From: Pseudomonas sp. A34-9
GTDB taxonomy: Bacteria; Pseudomonadota; Gammaproteobacteria; Pseudomonadales; Pseudomonadaceae
Reading direction: 5' to 3'
Assembly: GCF_029543085.1 (NCBI RefSeq)
Contig: NZ_CP119967.1
Span: forward strand, 5,495,001 to 5,559,000
Length of the DNA: 64,000 nt
Shown here: in pieces, positions 48,453 through 59,078 of the stretch
How positions within the stretch are numbered: position 1 is the first letter of the stretch
Layout: each line of letters opens with the position of its first letter
Program-made: the position numbers and the translations under genes
Notes under the pieces: generated by a model
Database searches by the model: none
The model's input: the letters and a program-made list of their open reading frames with translations, nothing else
Told to the model about the DNA's origin: nothing

Positions 48453-48626
48453 ATGACCAGCCGCCTGAACCCCGAAGACCAGAAACATGTCGAAGAGTAC
48501 CTGCAACTGTCCCAACACCGAGTCGAGCGCCGGCCTTTCCGGCCGTGGATGCTCCTCGTGCTGGTGCTGGCAGTGACCATTGGTCTGGGCCTGTTGAGCC
48601 GACTTATCAGTTACCTGACGCTATGA
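48453..48626 (+). CDS. DUF3094 small membrane protein
   Basis: A 57-residue protein: hydrophilic N-terminus MTSRLNPEDQKHVEEYLQ, an RRPFRPW basic segment, then one membrane span (about residues 34-52). It fits the DUF3094 family of pseudomonads. Function unknown. It is preceded by a weak GAGG site at 48443 and followed after 63 bases by the NADH dehydrogenase gene. Confidence 0.82.
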   Translation: MTSRLNPEDQKHVEEYLQLSQHRVERRPFRPWMLLVLVLAVTIGLGLLSRLISYLTL

Positions 48627-48689
48627 GCTGCCTCGCGCTCGCTTGGGTAACGGCACCGATTTCCTTTAAAAACCTTGCGAGTTATCCCC

Positions 48690-49988
48690 ATGTCCCATCG
48701 TATTGTTATTGTCGGCGGCGGCGCCGGCGGTCTGGAGTTGGCTACCCGTCTGGGTAAGACTCTGGGCAAGCGCGGCACGGCCAGTGTGATGCTGGTCGAC
48801 GCGAACCTGACGCACATCTGGAAGCCATTGCTGCACGAAGTGGCCGCCGGATCGCTGAACTCTTCCGAAGACGAACTCAACTATGTTGCCCAGGCAAAAT
48901 GGAACCACTTCGAGTTCCAGCTGGGGCGCATGAGCGGGCTTGATCGTGCGCAGAAGAAAATCCAGCTGGCGGCAACCTACGACGAAAACGGCGTAGAACT
49001 GGTGCCTGCGCGTGAAGTGCAGTACGACTCGCTGGTCATCAGTGTCGGCAGCACCACCAACGATTTCGGCACGCAGGGCGCGGCGCAGCACTGCCTGTTC
49101 CTCGACACGCGCAAACAGGCCGAGCGCTTCCACCAGCAATTGCTTAATCACTATCTGCGTGCACACGCCGGGCAAACCGATGTGGTCGAGCAGATCAGCG
49201 TGGCGATTGTCGGTGCCGGCGCCACAGGCGTTGAACTGGCGGCAGAACTGCACAACGCCGCCCATGAACTGGCGGCCTATGGCCTGGACCGAATCAAACC
49301 GGAAAACATGCACATTACCCTGATCGAAGCCGGCCCACGGGTATTGCCAGCCCTGCCCGAGCGTATCAGCGGGCCGGTGCACAAAACCCTGGAAAAGCTC
49401 GGGGTCAACGTGATGACCAACGCCTCGGTCAGCGAAGTGACCGCCGACAGCCTGATCACCGCCGACGGCAACGAGATCAAGGCCAGCCTGAAAGTCTGGG
49501 CTGCAGGTATTCGTGCACCGGGTTTCCTCAAGGACATCGACGGCCTGGAAACCAACCGCATCAATCAACTGCAAGTGCTGCCAACGCTGCAAACCACCCG
49601 CGACGAAAACATCTTCGCCTTCGGTGACTGCGCGGCCTGCCCGCAACCAGGCACCGATCGCAACGTACCGCCACGTGCACAAGCGGCGCATCAACAGGCG
49701 TCACTGCTGGCCAAGTCGCTGAAGTTGCGCATCGAAGGCAAAACCCTGCCGGAGTACAAGTACACCGACTACGGCTCGCTGATCTCGCTGTCGCGTTTTT
49801 CGGCTGTGGGTAACTTGATGGGCAACCTGACCGGCAGCGTGATGCTCGAAGGCTGGCTGGCGCGGATGTTTTACGTGTCGCTGTACCGCATGCACCAGAT
49901 GGCGCTGTACGGGCCGTTCCGCACGGCGATGTTGATGCTGGGCAGCAAGATTGGCCGTGGCACCGAACCGCGTCTGAAACTGCATTGA
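48690..49988 (+). CDS. ndh: Type II NADH dehydrogenase (NAD(P)/FAD-dependent)
   Basis: A 432-residue non-proton-pumping NADH:quinone oxidoreductase. FAD site IVIVGGGAGGLELATRLG (about residues 4-21), NADH site VAIVGAGATGVELAAELHN (about 172-190) and the IFAFGDCAACPQ third FAD contact are clear. The C-terminal 50 residues contain an amphipathic/hydrophobic region (WLARMFYVSLYRMHQMALYG) for membrane attachment. Start 48690 gives MSHRIVIVGG; an upstream start would add five unneeded residues. Confidence 0.93.
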   Translation: MSHRIVIVGGGAGGLELATRLGKTLGKRGTASVMLVDANLTHIWKPLLHEVAAGSLNSSEDELNYVAQAKWNHFEFQLGRMSGLDRAQKKIQLAATYDENGVELVPAREVQYDSLVISVGSTTNDFGTQGAAQHCLFLDTRKQAERFHQQLLNHYLRAHAGQTDVVEQISVAIVGAGATGVELAAELHNAAHELAAYGLDRIKPENMHITLIEAGPRVLPALPERISGPVHKTLEKLGVNVMTNASVSEVTADSLITADGNEIKASLKVWAAGIRAPGFLKDIDGLETNRINQLQVLPTLQTTRDENIFAFGDCAACPQPGTDRNVPPRAQAAHQQASLLAKSLKLRIEGKTLPEYKYTDYGSLISLSRFSAVGNLMGNLTGSVMLEGWLARMFYVSLYRMHQMALYGPFRTAMLMLGSKIGRGTEPRLKLH

Positions 49989-49998
49989 TGCAATACCG

Positions 49999-50080
49999 GT
50001 AGGAGCTGCGGCACGCTGCGATCTTTTGATCTGGTTTGATGAATCAAGATCAAAAGATCGCAGCGTGCCGCAGCTCCTAC
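49999..50080. repeat. REPIN-like REP pair, GTAGGAGCTGCGGCACGCTGCG type
   Basis: Facing copies of GTAGGAGCTGCGGCACGCTG, a third variant of the GTAGGAGCTG family with a changed stem (CGGCACGCTG), between ndh and the EF-hand gene. Inner GATCTTTTGATC is kept. Confidence 0.9.
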
Positions 50081-50271
50081 AGGGTTTCGTGTCTTGAAAA
50101 TATGTGTCTGACTGTATCCCGCCACACCTTTCCCACCTTCGCTTACAAACTCCCCCACTGCGCGACACAGACGCGATACACCGCCACCGCTTAATGGCCA
50201 CACCCGAGCAACACCTGCTCAGGCAATCGTCCTTAACGTGTGGTTGCACAGCGCAGCCCAGGAGAATGTAA

Positions 50272-50679
50272 ATGTCCGGTACTTCGACCCTCGGTAAAAA
50301 ATCCATTGGCCTGATCGGCGCCGCGCTGGCGGGTGGCCTGATGCTGTCTGGTTCGGTGTTTGCCGCCCAGCCACTGGCGCAGGGGTACATGGTCGCGTCG
50401 GCGGAAACCTCTGTGAAAGCACCGGAAGGCAAATGCGGTGAAGGCAAATGTGGCGATGCCTCGATGGCCAAAACGGACAGCGACGGTGACGGCAAGGTCT
50501 CGCGCGCCGAATTCCTGAAAGTCGCGCCGAAGTCCGACTTCGACAAGATCGACACTAACCATGACGGTTTCATCGACGAGCAAGAGGCCTACAACAACGT
50601 GAAGGCCAACTTTGAAGCCAATGGCAAGAAGATGCCGAAGGGCCTGTTCGAGCACCTGAAAGATCAAGACGGCGCCTGA
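50272..50679 (+). CDS. EF-hand protein with HvfA-like N-terminal region (EGKCG motifs)
   Basis: A 135-residue exported protein. Residues 1-31 form a signal peptide (KSIGLIGAALAGGLMLSGSV, ending FAA), followed by QPLAQGYMVASAE and two tandem EGKCG motifs (residues 52-61). The C-terminal half has two EF-hand loops, DSDGDGKVSRAE (about 69-80) and DTNHDGFIDEQE (about 94-105). The signal, the LAQGYM stretch and the EGKCG pair resemble HvfA-type precursors modified by DUF692 (MNIO) enzymes, but no DUF692 or DUF2063 gene is adjacent. Alternatively it is simply a calcium-binding periplasmic protein with a cysteine motif. Confidence 0.85.
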   Translation: MSGTSTLGKKSIGLIGAALAGGLMLSGSVFAAQPLAQGYMVASAETSVKAPEGKCGEGKCGDASMAKTDSDGDGKVSRAEFLKVAPKSDFDKIDTNHDGFIDEQEAYNNVKANFEANGKKMPKGLFEHLKDQDGA

Positions 50680-50695
50680 TCGGCAGTAAAAAACC

Positions 50696-50729
50696 AGCCG
50701 CGCTTCTCCTGCGAGAAACGCGGCTTTTT
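50696..50729. terminator. Bidirectional terminator between the EF-hand and chemoreceptor genes
   Basis: GCCGCGCTTCTC pairs with GAGAAACGCGGC, with T runs on both outer sides (TTTTT to the right and, on the minus strand, TTTTTT). It ends both converging transcripts. Confidence 0.85.
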
Positions 50730-50742
50730 CACGTCCGCCGGT

Positions 50743-52482
<1,740 letters not shown>

Positions 52483-52491
52483 TCAAGGGAC

Positions 52492-52524
52492 AAAAAAAAT
52501 CCCCGTATCTTTCGATACGAGGAT
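52492..52524 (-). terminator. Terminator of the tRNA operon
   Basis: On the minus strand ATCCTCGTATC, loop GAAA and GATACGGGGAT are followed by eight T, just after the last tRNA-Pro. It could act weakly in the other direction too. Confidence 0.85.
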
Positions 52525-52532
52525 TTTTAATA

Positions 52533-52609
52533 TGGTCGGGGTAAGGGGATTCGAACTCCTGACATCCTGCTCCCAAAGCAGGCGCGCTACCGGACTGCGC
52601 TATACCCCG
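52533..52609 (-). tRNA. tRNA-Pro (anticodon TGG), copy 1
   Basis: A 77-base cloverleaf with CCA encoded. Acceptor CGGGGTA pairs with TACCCCG, D arm AGCGCAGTCCGG, anticodon loop CTTTGGG centred on TGG, T loop TTCGAAT. Same sequence as the other tRNA-Pro in this cluster. Confidence 0.97.
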
Positions 52610-52611
52610 GT

Positions 52612-52642
52612 AAAAAAAAGGCGACCTTTCAAAGATCGCCTT
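52612..52642 (-). terminator. Terminator-like hairpin between tRNA-Lys and tRNA-Pro copy 1
   Basis: On the minus strand AAGGCGATCTTTGAAAGGTCGCCTT has a GGCGA/TCGCC stem and seven T after it, directly in front of tRNA-Pro copy 1. It may reduce expression of that copy relative to the other tRNAs. Confidence 0.7.
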
Positions 52643-52706
52643 CTTCGATCAGCGCTTTTGGCCTCTGATCTTAAGATTCGATCCCAGCGCTAACTGGTTT
52701 CAAAAA

Positions 52707-52782
52707 TGGTGGGTCGTGTGGGATTCGAACCTACGACCAATTGGTTAAAAGCCAACTGCTCTACCAACTGAGCTAACGACCC
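52707..52782 (-). tRNA. tRNA-Lys (anticodon TTT)
   Basis: A 76-base cloverleaf with CCA encoded; acceptor GGGTCGT pairs with ACGACCC; anticodon loop CTTTTAA contains TTT. Confidence 0.97.
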
Positions 52783-52787
52783 AAAAA

Positions 52788-52864
52788 TGGTCGGGGTAAG
52801 GGGATTCGAACTCCTGACATCCTGCTCCCAAAGCAGGCGCGCTACCGGACTGCGCTATACCCCG
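52788..52864 (-). tRNA. tRNA-Pro (anticodon TGG), copy 2
   Basis: A 77-base sequence identical to copy 1 (52533-52609), including the encoded CCA, separated from tRNA-Lys by five bases. The copies are direct repeats about 255 bases apart. Confidence 0.97.
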
Positions 52865-52873
52865 GTTTGAAAT

Positions 52874-52949
52874 TGGCTCCGTGACCAGGACTCGAACCTG
52901 GGACCCAATGATTAACAGTCATTTGCTCTACCGACTGAGCTATCACGGA
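52874..52949 (-). tRNA. tRNA-Asn (anticodon GTT)
   Basis: A 76-base cloverleaf with CCA encoded; acceptor TCCGTGA pairs with TCACGGA; anticodon loop CTGTTAA contains GTT. First gene of the tRNA operon. Confidence 0.97.
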
Positions 52950-53034
52950 ACTACATATTTCAATTTACAACGGTGAAACTTACTGCTTCCAGTCACTCGT
53001 TCGCATCGCTGCGTTCGTGTGTCTGAGGCGCGCT

Positions 53035-53062
53035 ATTCTACAACCTAGAACACCTCTGTCAA
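53035..53062 (-). promoter_or_regulatory. Sigma70 promoter of the tRNA operon
   Basis: On the minus strand TTGACA (53062-53057), 16 bases and TAGAAT (53040-53035). A near-consensus promoter about 75-80 bases before the first tRNA. The remaining 100-odd bases towards clpB hold no gene. Confidence 0.85.
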
Positions 53063-53193
53063 CCCCCTAAATTGCTTTCAAGTTAATGATTTGCAACTTA
53101 TTTCAGATTTCAACTCAGTGAGCTGAGACCGTCTTGGCGACTGACTGCGGGGCGCACTTTACAAGCCTTTTCCTTTGAGTTCAACAGCCTAAC

Positions 53194-53222
53194 GAAAAAA
53201 AAGGCCCCACAAGGTGGGGCCT
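53194..53222 (-). terminator. Terminator of clpB
   Basis: On the minus strand AGGCCCCACC/GTGGGGCCT with a two- to three-base loop is followed by eight T (53201-53194), 25 bases after the clpB stop. Confidence 0.9.
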
Positions 53223-53246
53223 GCCAATTTTCATTGGCCTTTGGAC

Positions 53247-55811
53247 TTAATTGAAAACGATTTCGTCGTTCTCAACCACGCCGGTTGCCGTGTCGCCTGG
53301 CATGAAGTGACCCGAAAGGATCAATTGCGCCAGCGGGTTTTCGATCCAGCGCTGGATTGCCCGTTTCAAAGGACGTGCGCCATACACCGGGTCGTAACCG
53401 ACAGCGATCAGCTTATCCATCGCTTCCGGGCTCAGTTCCAGCTTCAGCTCACGCTCAGCCAGACGCGTACGCAGACGGCCCAACTGGATTTCGGTAATGC
53501 CCGCAATCTGATCCCGCGCCAGTGGCTCGAAGATCACCACTTCGTCGACACGGTTGATGAACTCCGGACGGAAGTGCGACGTCAGCGCATCCATCACCGC
53601 AGCACGCTGCGCCTCACGATCACCGACCAGTTCCTGGATCTGCACAGAGCCGAGGTTCGAGGTCATGACGATCACGGTATTGCGGAAGTCCACCGTACGG
53701 CCATGGCTGTCGGTCAGGCGACCATCTTCAAGCACTTGCAGCAAGATGTTGAACACATCCGGGTGCGCCTTCTCGACCTCGTCCAGCAAGATCACCGAAT
53801 AAGGCTTGCGACGCACAGCCTCGGTCAGGTAACCGCCCTCTTCATAGCCGACGTATCCCGGTGGCGCACCGATCAGACGAGCCACGGAATGTTTCTCCAT
53901 GAACTCGGACATGTCGATCCGCACCATCGCCTCTTCGGTATCAAAGAGGAATTCCGCCAGCGCCTTGCACAGCTCGGTTTTACCGACACCGGTCGGGCCG
54001 AGGAACATGAACGAGCCGCTCGGACGATTCGGATCCGACAGCCCGGCACGCGAACGCCGTACCGCGTTGGCGACGGCGACCACCGCCTCTTCCTGGCCGA
54101 TGACCCGTTTGTGCAACAGGCTTTCCATCTTCATCAGCTTGTCGCGCTCGCCTTCGAGCATTTTCGACACCGGAATGCCAGTCCACTTCGAGACGACTTC
54201 GGCGATCTCTTCTTCAGTCACCTTGCTGCGCAGTAGCTGGTTTTCGCTCTTGCCGTGCTGATCGACCATTTGCAGGCTGCGTTCCAGATCCGGGATCACC
54301 CCGTACTGCAACTCGGCCATGCGGTTCAGATCGCCTTTACGACGAGCCGCTTCCAGCTCCTGACGCGACTGTTCGATCTTCTGCTGAATCTGTGCAGAAC
54401 CCTGCACCTCGGCTTTCTCCGAGTTCCAGATTTCTTCCAGATCCGAGTACTCGCGCTCCAGACGGACAATTTCTTCCTGGAGTTTTTCCAGACGTTTCAT
54501 TGCCGCTTCGTCGCTTTCTTTCTTCAGCGCCTGGGACTCCACCTTCAACTGAATCAGGCGACGCTCCAGACGATCGAGCACTTCCGGCTTGGAATCGATT
54601 TCCATGCGGATACGGCTCGCGGCCTCGTCGATCAGGTCGATGGCCTTGTCCGGCAACTGCCGGTCAGTGATGTAGCGATGGCTGAGCTTGGCCGCGGCGA
54701 TGATCGCGCCGTCGGTGATCGCCACTTTATGGTGAACCTCGTAACGCTCTTTGAGGCCCCGCAGGATGGCGATGGTGTCTTCCTCACTCGGCTCATCCAC
54801 CAGGACTTTCTGGAAGCGTCGCTCAAGCGCGGCGTCCTTCTCTATATATTGGCGATACTCGTTGAGCGTGGTCGCGCCAACGCAGTGCAACTCGCCGCGA
54901 GCCAGCGCCGGCTTGAGCATGTTGCCGGCATCCATCGAGCCTTCGCCTTTACCGGCGCCGACCATGGTGTGCAGCTCGTCGATAAACAGAATGATCTGCC
55001 CTTCCTGCTTCGACAGCTCGTTAAGTAGCGATTTCAGGCGCTCTTCGAACTCACCGCGATACTTGGCACCGGCAATCAGCGCGCCCATGTCCAGCGAGAG
55101 CAGACGCTTGCCTTTGAGGCCGTCCGGCACTTCGCCATTGATGATGCGCTGCGCCAGACCTTCGGCAATCGCGGTTTTACCCACGCCAGGTTCGCCGATC
55201 AGCACCGGATTGTTCTTGGTGCGGCGTTGCAGAACCTGAATGGTGCGACGAATTTCGTCGTCACGGCCGATCACCGGGTCAAGCTTGCCGTCTTCGGCGC
55301 GTTTGGTCAGGTCGACGGTGTATTTATCCAGCGCCTGGCGCGACTCTTCGTGGTTGGCGTCATTCACCGCTTCGCCGCCACGCAGGTTGTTGATCGCGTT
55401 TTCCAGGGCTTTCTTGCTCACGCCCTGGCCGAGCAACAACTTGCCGAGCTTGCTGTTCTCGTCCATCGCAGCGAGCAGCACCAGTTCGCTGGAAATGAAC
55501 TGGTCGCCCTTCTGCTGGGCCAGACGATCGGCCTGGTTGAGCAGGCGCGCCAGATCCTGCGACATGTTGACGTCGCCGGTCGGGTTCTGGATTTTCGGTA
55601 ATTGATCGAGCTCTTTGGTCAGCTCTTTTCGCAAGCTGTTGACGTCGAAGCCCACCTGCATCAGCAAAGGTTTGATCGAACCACCCTGCTGTTCAAGCAT
55701 GGCTTGCATCAAGTGCGCCGGCTCGATGGCCGGATGATCGTGGCCGACGGCCAACGACTGGGCGTCGGACAAGGCCAACTGTAATTTGCTGGTTAAACGG
55801 TCTATACGCAT
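53247..55811 (-). CDS. clpB: ATP-dependent disaggregase ClpB
   Basis: An 854-residue hexameric AAA+ chaperone that pulls proteins out of aggregates with DnaK. N-domain (1-145), NBD1 with GEPGVGKTA (about residue 206), a coiled-coil middle domain (about 405-525), and NBD2 with [10 protein letters not shown] (about 606). Full family length. A heat-shock (sigma32) promoter lies about 75 bases upstream. Confidence 0.97.
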   Translation of the reverse strand: MRIDRLTSKLQLALSDAQSLAVGHDHPAIEPAHLMQAMLEQQGGSIKPLLMQVGFDVNSLRKELTKELDQLPKIQNPTGDVNMSQDLARLLNQADRLAQQKGDQFISSELVLLAAMDENSKLGKLLLGQGVSKKALENAINNLRGGEAVNDANHEESRQALDKYTVDLTKRAEDGKLDPVIGRDDEIRRTIQVLQRRTKNNPVLIGEPGVGKTAIAEGLAQRIINGEVPDGLKGKRLLSLDMGALIAGAKYRGEFEERLKSLLNELSKQEGQIILFIDELHTMVGAGKGEGSMDAGNMLKPALARGELHCVGATTLNEYRQYIEKDAALERRFQKVLVDEPSEEDTIAILRGLKERYEVHHKVAITDGAIIAAAKLSHRYITDRQLPDKAIDLIDEAASRIRMEIDSKPEVLDRLERRLIQLKVESQALKKESDEAAMKRLEKLQEEIVRLEREYSDLEEIWNSEKAEVQGSAQIQQKIEQSRQELEAARRKGDLNRMAELQYGVIPDLERSLQMVDQHGKSENQLLRSKVTEEEIAEVVSKWTGIPVSKMLEGERDKLMKMESLLHKRVIGQEEAVVAVANAVRRSRAGLSDPNRPSGSFMFLGPTGVGKTELCKALAEFLFDTEEAMVRIDMSEFMEKHSVARLIGAPPGYVGYEEGGYLTEAVRRKPYSVILLDEVEKAHPDVFNILLQVLEDGRLTDSHGRTVDFRNTVIVMTSNLGSVQIQELVGDREAQRAAVMDALTSHFRPEFINRVDEVVIFEPLARDQIAGITEIQLGRLRTRLAERELKLELSPEAMDKLIAVGYDPVYGARPLKRAIQRWIENPLAQLILSGHFMPGDTATGVVENDEIVFN

Positions 55812-55883
55812 AAGTCACCTTCCTTTTGAGCAGGCCGGACCTAAAAACCGTCCTGAATAAAGAAACCTGCCAGATACCGCTAT

Positions 55884-55911
55884 AGATGCGGTCGATTCTG
55901 CAAGATTCAAG
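55884..55911 (-). promoter_or_regulatory. Sigma32 (heat-shock) promoter of clpB
   Basis: On the minus strand CTTGAA (55911-55906), 14 bases, then CCGCATCT (55891-55884), matching the sigma32 consensus CTTGAA-N13-15-CCCCATNT with one mismatch. Confidence 0.85.
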
Positions 55912-55946
55912 CGTCAGAGGATTGATTCAGGTCAGGCAAGTCTAGC

Positions 55947-56108
55947 GGGCGCCCAGCTTCGCAAATACGATCCTCTTTTGACGAGTGGCTGTTTTCGTCA
56001 GGCAAGGCGCCGCGACGAGTCATAGCCCGCTATGGCGAGAAGCGGCAACGCAGCATGACGAAAAACAGACGCCGTCAAAAAGGAATCGTATTTGTGAGGC
56101 TGGGCGCC
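55947..56108. repeat. 162-base imperfect palindrome, MITE-like
   Basis: The left end GGGCGCCCAGCTTCGCAAAT is mirrored at the right end by ATTTGTGAGGCTGGGCGCC, and inward AAAAGGAATCGTAT/ATACGATCCTCTTTT and CTGTTTTCGTCA/TGACGAAAAACAG pair in the same order, so nearly the whole segment can form one long hairpin. It has no coding capacity. Its right arm contains the last ten codons and stop of pgeF, as if an element had inserted at the 3' end of that gene. It is unlike the REP pairs in the window. Confidence 0.8.
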
Positions 56109-56824
56109 TCAAGCCAGATAAGGGAGGCGAAGCGACCCGTGCGCGGGGCACGGCGATAAGAGAAGAAGCGTGGGTCGGTCACGGTGCAGAAACCGCCACC
56201 ATAAACAGCAGTGACACCTCGAACCGCCAGACGCAGGCGCGCCAGCTTATAGATGTCAGCCATGAACTTGCCGGCATTGCTGCTCGGTACAAAGGCATCG
56301 GCTGCTGCAGACAACTGATTGATGAAGACTTCCCGCACTTCCGGGCCGACTTCAAAGGCTTTCGGGCCGATGGCGGGCCCCAGCCAGACCAGCACGTCTT
56401 CTGCCGGGACATCGAGGCTGTCGAGCGTCGCTTCCAGCACACCTGCCGCCAGACCACGCCAACCGGCGTGCGCAGCGGCAACGCGAGTACCCGCACGATC
56501 GCAGAACAATGCCGGCAAGCAATCCGCCGTCATCGCCGCACAGGCGATACCGGGCGTTGCCGTCCAACTGGCATCTGCGGTCGCAACAATGCCCGGATCG
56601 GCATGCGCCACGGCAATCCCGTGCACTTGCTGCAACCAGGCAGGCTGTATAGAGAAGTGATCGGTCAGCCGCCGTCGGTTCTCGGCAACCGCCTCAGGCC
56701 GATCATCGACATGATCGCCCAGATTGAGGCTGTCGAACGGCGCCACGCTGACACCGCCCTCGCGGGTGGTGACGCAGGCTTTGACGCTGGCCGGCGCGGG
56801 CCAGTCCGGCGTCAGCCAGTTCAT
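56075..56824 (-). CDS. pgeF: Peptidoglycan editing factor PgeF (multicopper laccase-like, YfiH)
   Basis: A 249-residue protein that removes wrong amino acids (L-Ser) from peptidoglycan precursors; formerly called a polyphenol oxidase. The zinc/active-site residues are in LQQVHGIAVA (His), TADCLPALFCD (Cys) and AAHAGWRGLAAGV (His). The last ten residues, APSLTNTIPF, are encoded by one arm of a palindromic element and are probably not part of the ancestral protein, which would end shortly after RTGRFASLIWL. Overlaps rluD by four bases. Confidence 0.93.
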   Translation of the reverse strand: MNWLTPDWPAPASVKACVTTREGGVSVAPFDSLNLGDHVDDRPEAVAENRRRLTDHFSIQPAWLQQVHGIAVAHADPGIVATADASWTATPGIACAAMTADCLPALFCDRAGTRVAAAHAGWRGLAAGVLEATLDSLDVPAEDVLVWLGPAIGPKAFEVGPEVREVFINQLSAAADAFVPSSNAGKFMADIYKLARLRLAVRGVTAVYGGGFCTVTDPRFFSYRRAPRTGRFASLIWLEAPSLTNTIPF

Positions 56825-57783
56825 CCGATGAAGGCCTCGCGATCCTGCTTGAGCAGGGTCAGCAGCCAGACGAAATCTTCTGGCAGCGGCGATTCCCAGC
56901 TCATGCGCACACCGGTCGTCGGATGATCCAGCTCAAGGAAACGCGCGTGCAGGGCCTGACGCGGGAAATGCTTGAGGGACTCAACCATCGTCGGGTTTGC
57001 CGCCGGCGGAATGCGGAAACGACCGCCGTACGCCGGATCGCCGACCAACGGGAAGTTGATGTGCGACATGTGTACGCGAATCTGGTGAGTACGACCGGTT
57101 TCCAGTTTCACCCGTACGTGGGTGTGGGAACGGAAGCGCTCCAGCACACGGTAGTGGCTGACGGCAGGCTTGCCACCTTCCATCACCGCCATGCGCTGGC
57201 GCTGCTGGCCGTGACGACCGATCGGGGCGTTGATCTTGCCACCGGCGGTCACGACACCGATCACGATGCACTCATAGATGCGGCTGACGCTGCGGCTCTG
57301 CAGTTGAGTCACCAGCTTGGTCTGCGCCTGAATGGTCTTGGCCACCACCATCAGACCGGTGGTGTCCTTGTCCAGACGATGCACGATACCGGCGCGCGGG
57401 ACATTGATGATGTCCGGCACGTGGTGCAGCAAGGCGTTGAGCAAGGTGCCATCGGCGTGACCGGCAGCCGGGTGTACCACCAGGCCCGCAGGCTTGTTGA
57501 TCACCAGAATGTCGTCGTCTTCATAGACGATGTCGAGCTCGATGTCCTGGGCGATCCATTCACCCTGGGCTTCCTGCTCGGCAGTCAACTCAAGTATGGC
57601 ACCACCGTGCACGATGTCGCGAGGACGGATGACCGCCCCGTCCACAGTCAGGCGACCTTCTTTGATCCAGGCGGAAAGGCGCGAGCGAGAGTGCTCAGCG
57701 AAGAGTTGGGCAGCGACTTGATCGAGGCGTTGGCCGCCCAATTCGGACGGCACCTCTGCGCGAAGTTCAATTTTATCGGACAT
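56821..57783 (-). CDS. rluD: 23S rRNA pseudouridine(1911/1915/1917) synthase RluD
   Basis: A 320-residue enzyme that isomerises uridines in helix 69 of 23S rRNA. N-terminal S4 RNA-binding domain (about residues 15-75) and catalytic domain with the nucleophilic aspartate in HRLDKDTTGLMVVAK (about residue 140). Start 57783 gives MSDKIELRAEVP and the normal length. Divergent from bamD; coupled to pgeF, the usual rluD-pgeF-clpB order. Confidence 0.95.
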   Translation of the reverse strand: MSDKIELRAEVPSELGGQRLDQVAAQLFAEHSRSRLSAWIKEGRLTVDGAVIRPRDIVHGGAILELTAEQEAQGEWIAQDIELDIVYEDDDILVINKPAGLVVHPAAGHADGTLLNALLHHVPDIINVPRAGIVHRLDKDTTGLMVVAKTIQAQTKLVTQLQSRSVSRIYECIVIGVVTAGGKINAPIGRHGQQRQRMAVMEGGKPAVSHYRVLERFRSHTHVRVKLETGRTHQIRVHMSHINFPLVGDPAYGGRFRIPPAANPTMVESLKHFPRQALHARFLELDHPTTGVRMSWESPLPEDFVWLLTLLKQDREAFIG

Positions 57784-57934
57784 GCTCTGACTGTGCGTCG
57801 GCACAGCTTTTGGTTTCGGCTGCGCGCTTGTGGTTAAATACGGCGTCTTTTGCCCCGAGGCTTTTCAACGGGGCGCTCATCATAACAGGACGGCCCCGCC
57901 CAAGACAGCGGCCGTCATAGGGACGCAAGCCGCC

Positions 57935-58951
57935 ATGCAAGTGAAACACCTGCTGCTGATCGCCATCCTCGCATTGACCGCTGCTTGCTCATCGAAGGAA
58001 GTCGTAGACGAAAACCTCAGCGAAGCCGAGCTGTATCAGCAGGCTCAGACTGACCTGGACAACAACAGCTACACCAGCGCCACAGCCAAGCTGAAGGCTC
58101 TGGAGTCGCGTTATCCGTTCGGTCGCTACGCCGATCAGGCACAGCTGGAGCTGATCTACGCCAACTATAAGAACGCCGAGCCGGAAGCTGCAAAATCCGC
58201 CGCCGAGCGTTTCATTCGTTTGCATCCGCAGCACCCGAACGTGGATTACGCCTACTACCTGAAAGGTCTGACTTCTTTCGACCAGGACGTCGGCCTGCTG
58301 GCGCGCTTCCTGCCGCTGGACATGACCAAGCGTGACCCGGGCGCCGCCCGCGACTCGTACAACGAGTTCGCCCAGCTGACCAGCCGCTACCCCAACAGCC
58401 GCTACGCGCCGGACGCCAAGCAGCGCATGATCTACCTGCGCAACCTGCTGGCCGCCTACGAAATCCACGTGGCCGACTACTACCTGACCCGTCAGGCGTA
58501 TGTAGCCGCTGCCAACCGTGGCCGTTACGTAGTGGAAAACTTTCAGGAAACCCCATCGGTCGGCGACGGCCTGGCGGTGATGACTGAAGCCTATCAGCGT
58601 CTGCACCTGGACGAACTGGCGGCCACCAGCCTGGAAACCCTGAAGCTCAACTACCCGAACCACCCGAGCCTGCAGGACGGTCAGTTCGTGCCACGGGTTG
58701 CCGAAGCCGACAACCGTTCGTTCCTGAGCAAGGCGACGCTGGGTCTGATCGAGTCGCGTCCACCGCTGCCGCCGGGCGAAACCCGCGCCAACCAGGACGT
58801 GCAGAAGCAGTTCCAGGACGCGAAAGACGCGATCCCGAACGAGCTCAAGCCTAAAGACGAAAACGGCGACGTGATCGAAGAGCCGGAACCAGAATCGAGC
58901 AACACCGACCGCTCGTGGTTCAGCTACATGACTTTCGGCGTGTTCGACTGA
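57935..58951 (+). CDS. bamD: Outer-membrane assembly lipoprotein BamD
   Basis: An essential 338-residue subunit of the BAM complex that inserts beta-barrel proteins. The signal peptide ends in lipobox LTAAC (Cys18-19), followed by five TPR-like repeats ([18 protein letters not shown] ... [16 protein letters not shown]). The C-terminal extension beyond about residue 260 is Pro/Glu-rich, longer than in E. coli BamD (about 245 residues), as is common in pseudomonads. Start 57935 chosen for the signal peptide. Followed by a terminator. Confidence 0.95.
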   Translation: MQVKHLLLIAILALTAACSSKEVVDENLSEAELYQQAQTDLDNNSYTSATAKLKALESRYPFGRYADQAQLELIYANYKNAEPEAAKSAAERFIRLHPQHPNVDYAYYLKGLTSFDQDVGLLARFLPLDMTKRDPGAARDSYNEFAQLTSRYPNSRYAPDAKQRMIYLRNLLAAYEIHVADYYLTRQAYVAAANRGRYVVENFQETPSVGDGLAVMTEAYQRLHLDELAATSLETLKLNYPNHPSLQDGQFVPRVAEADNRSFLSKATLGLIESRPPLPPGETRANQDVQKQFQDAKDAIPNELKPKDENGDVIEEPEPESSNTDRSWFSYMTFGVFD

Positions 58952-58970
58952 TCACACCGGTTGCACTGAA

Positions 58971-58999
58971 AAAGGGAGATCTGCGGATCTCCCTTTTTT
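58971..58999 (+). terminator. Terminator of bamD
   Basis: AAAGGGAGATC, a short loop, and GATCTCCCTTTTTT form a strong stem with a T run 19 bases after the bamD stop. Confidence 0.92.
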
Positions 59000-59078
59000 A
59001 TTGCCGCACGTTAATAGGCTGTGCGCTTGTCGGGAGCTTGGCTAAACTGCCGGATCATCAGTCGGAAAGCCGCTCATC

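Noticed and set aside
56075..56824. Laccase / polyphenol oxidase
   Set aside because: The old family name came from weak activity; the conserved Cys/His site and pairing with rluD fit the peptidoglycan editing factor.
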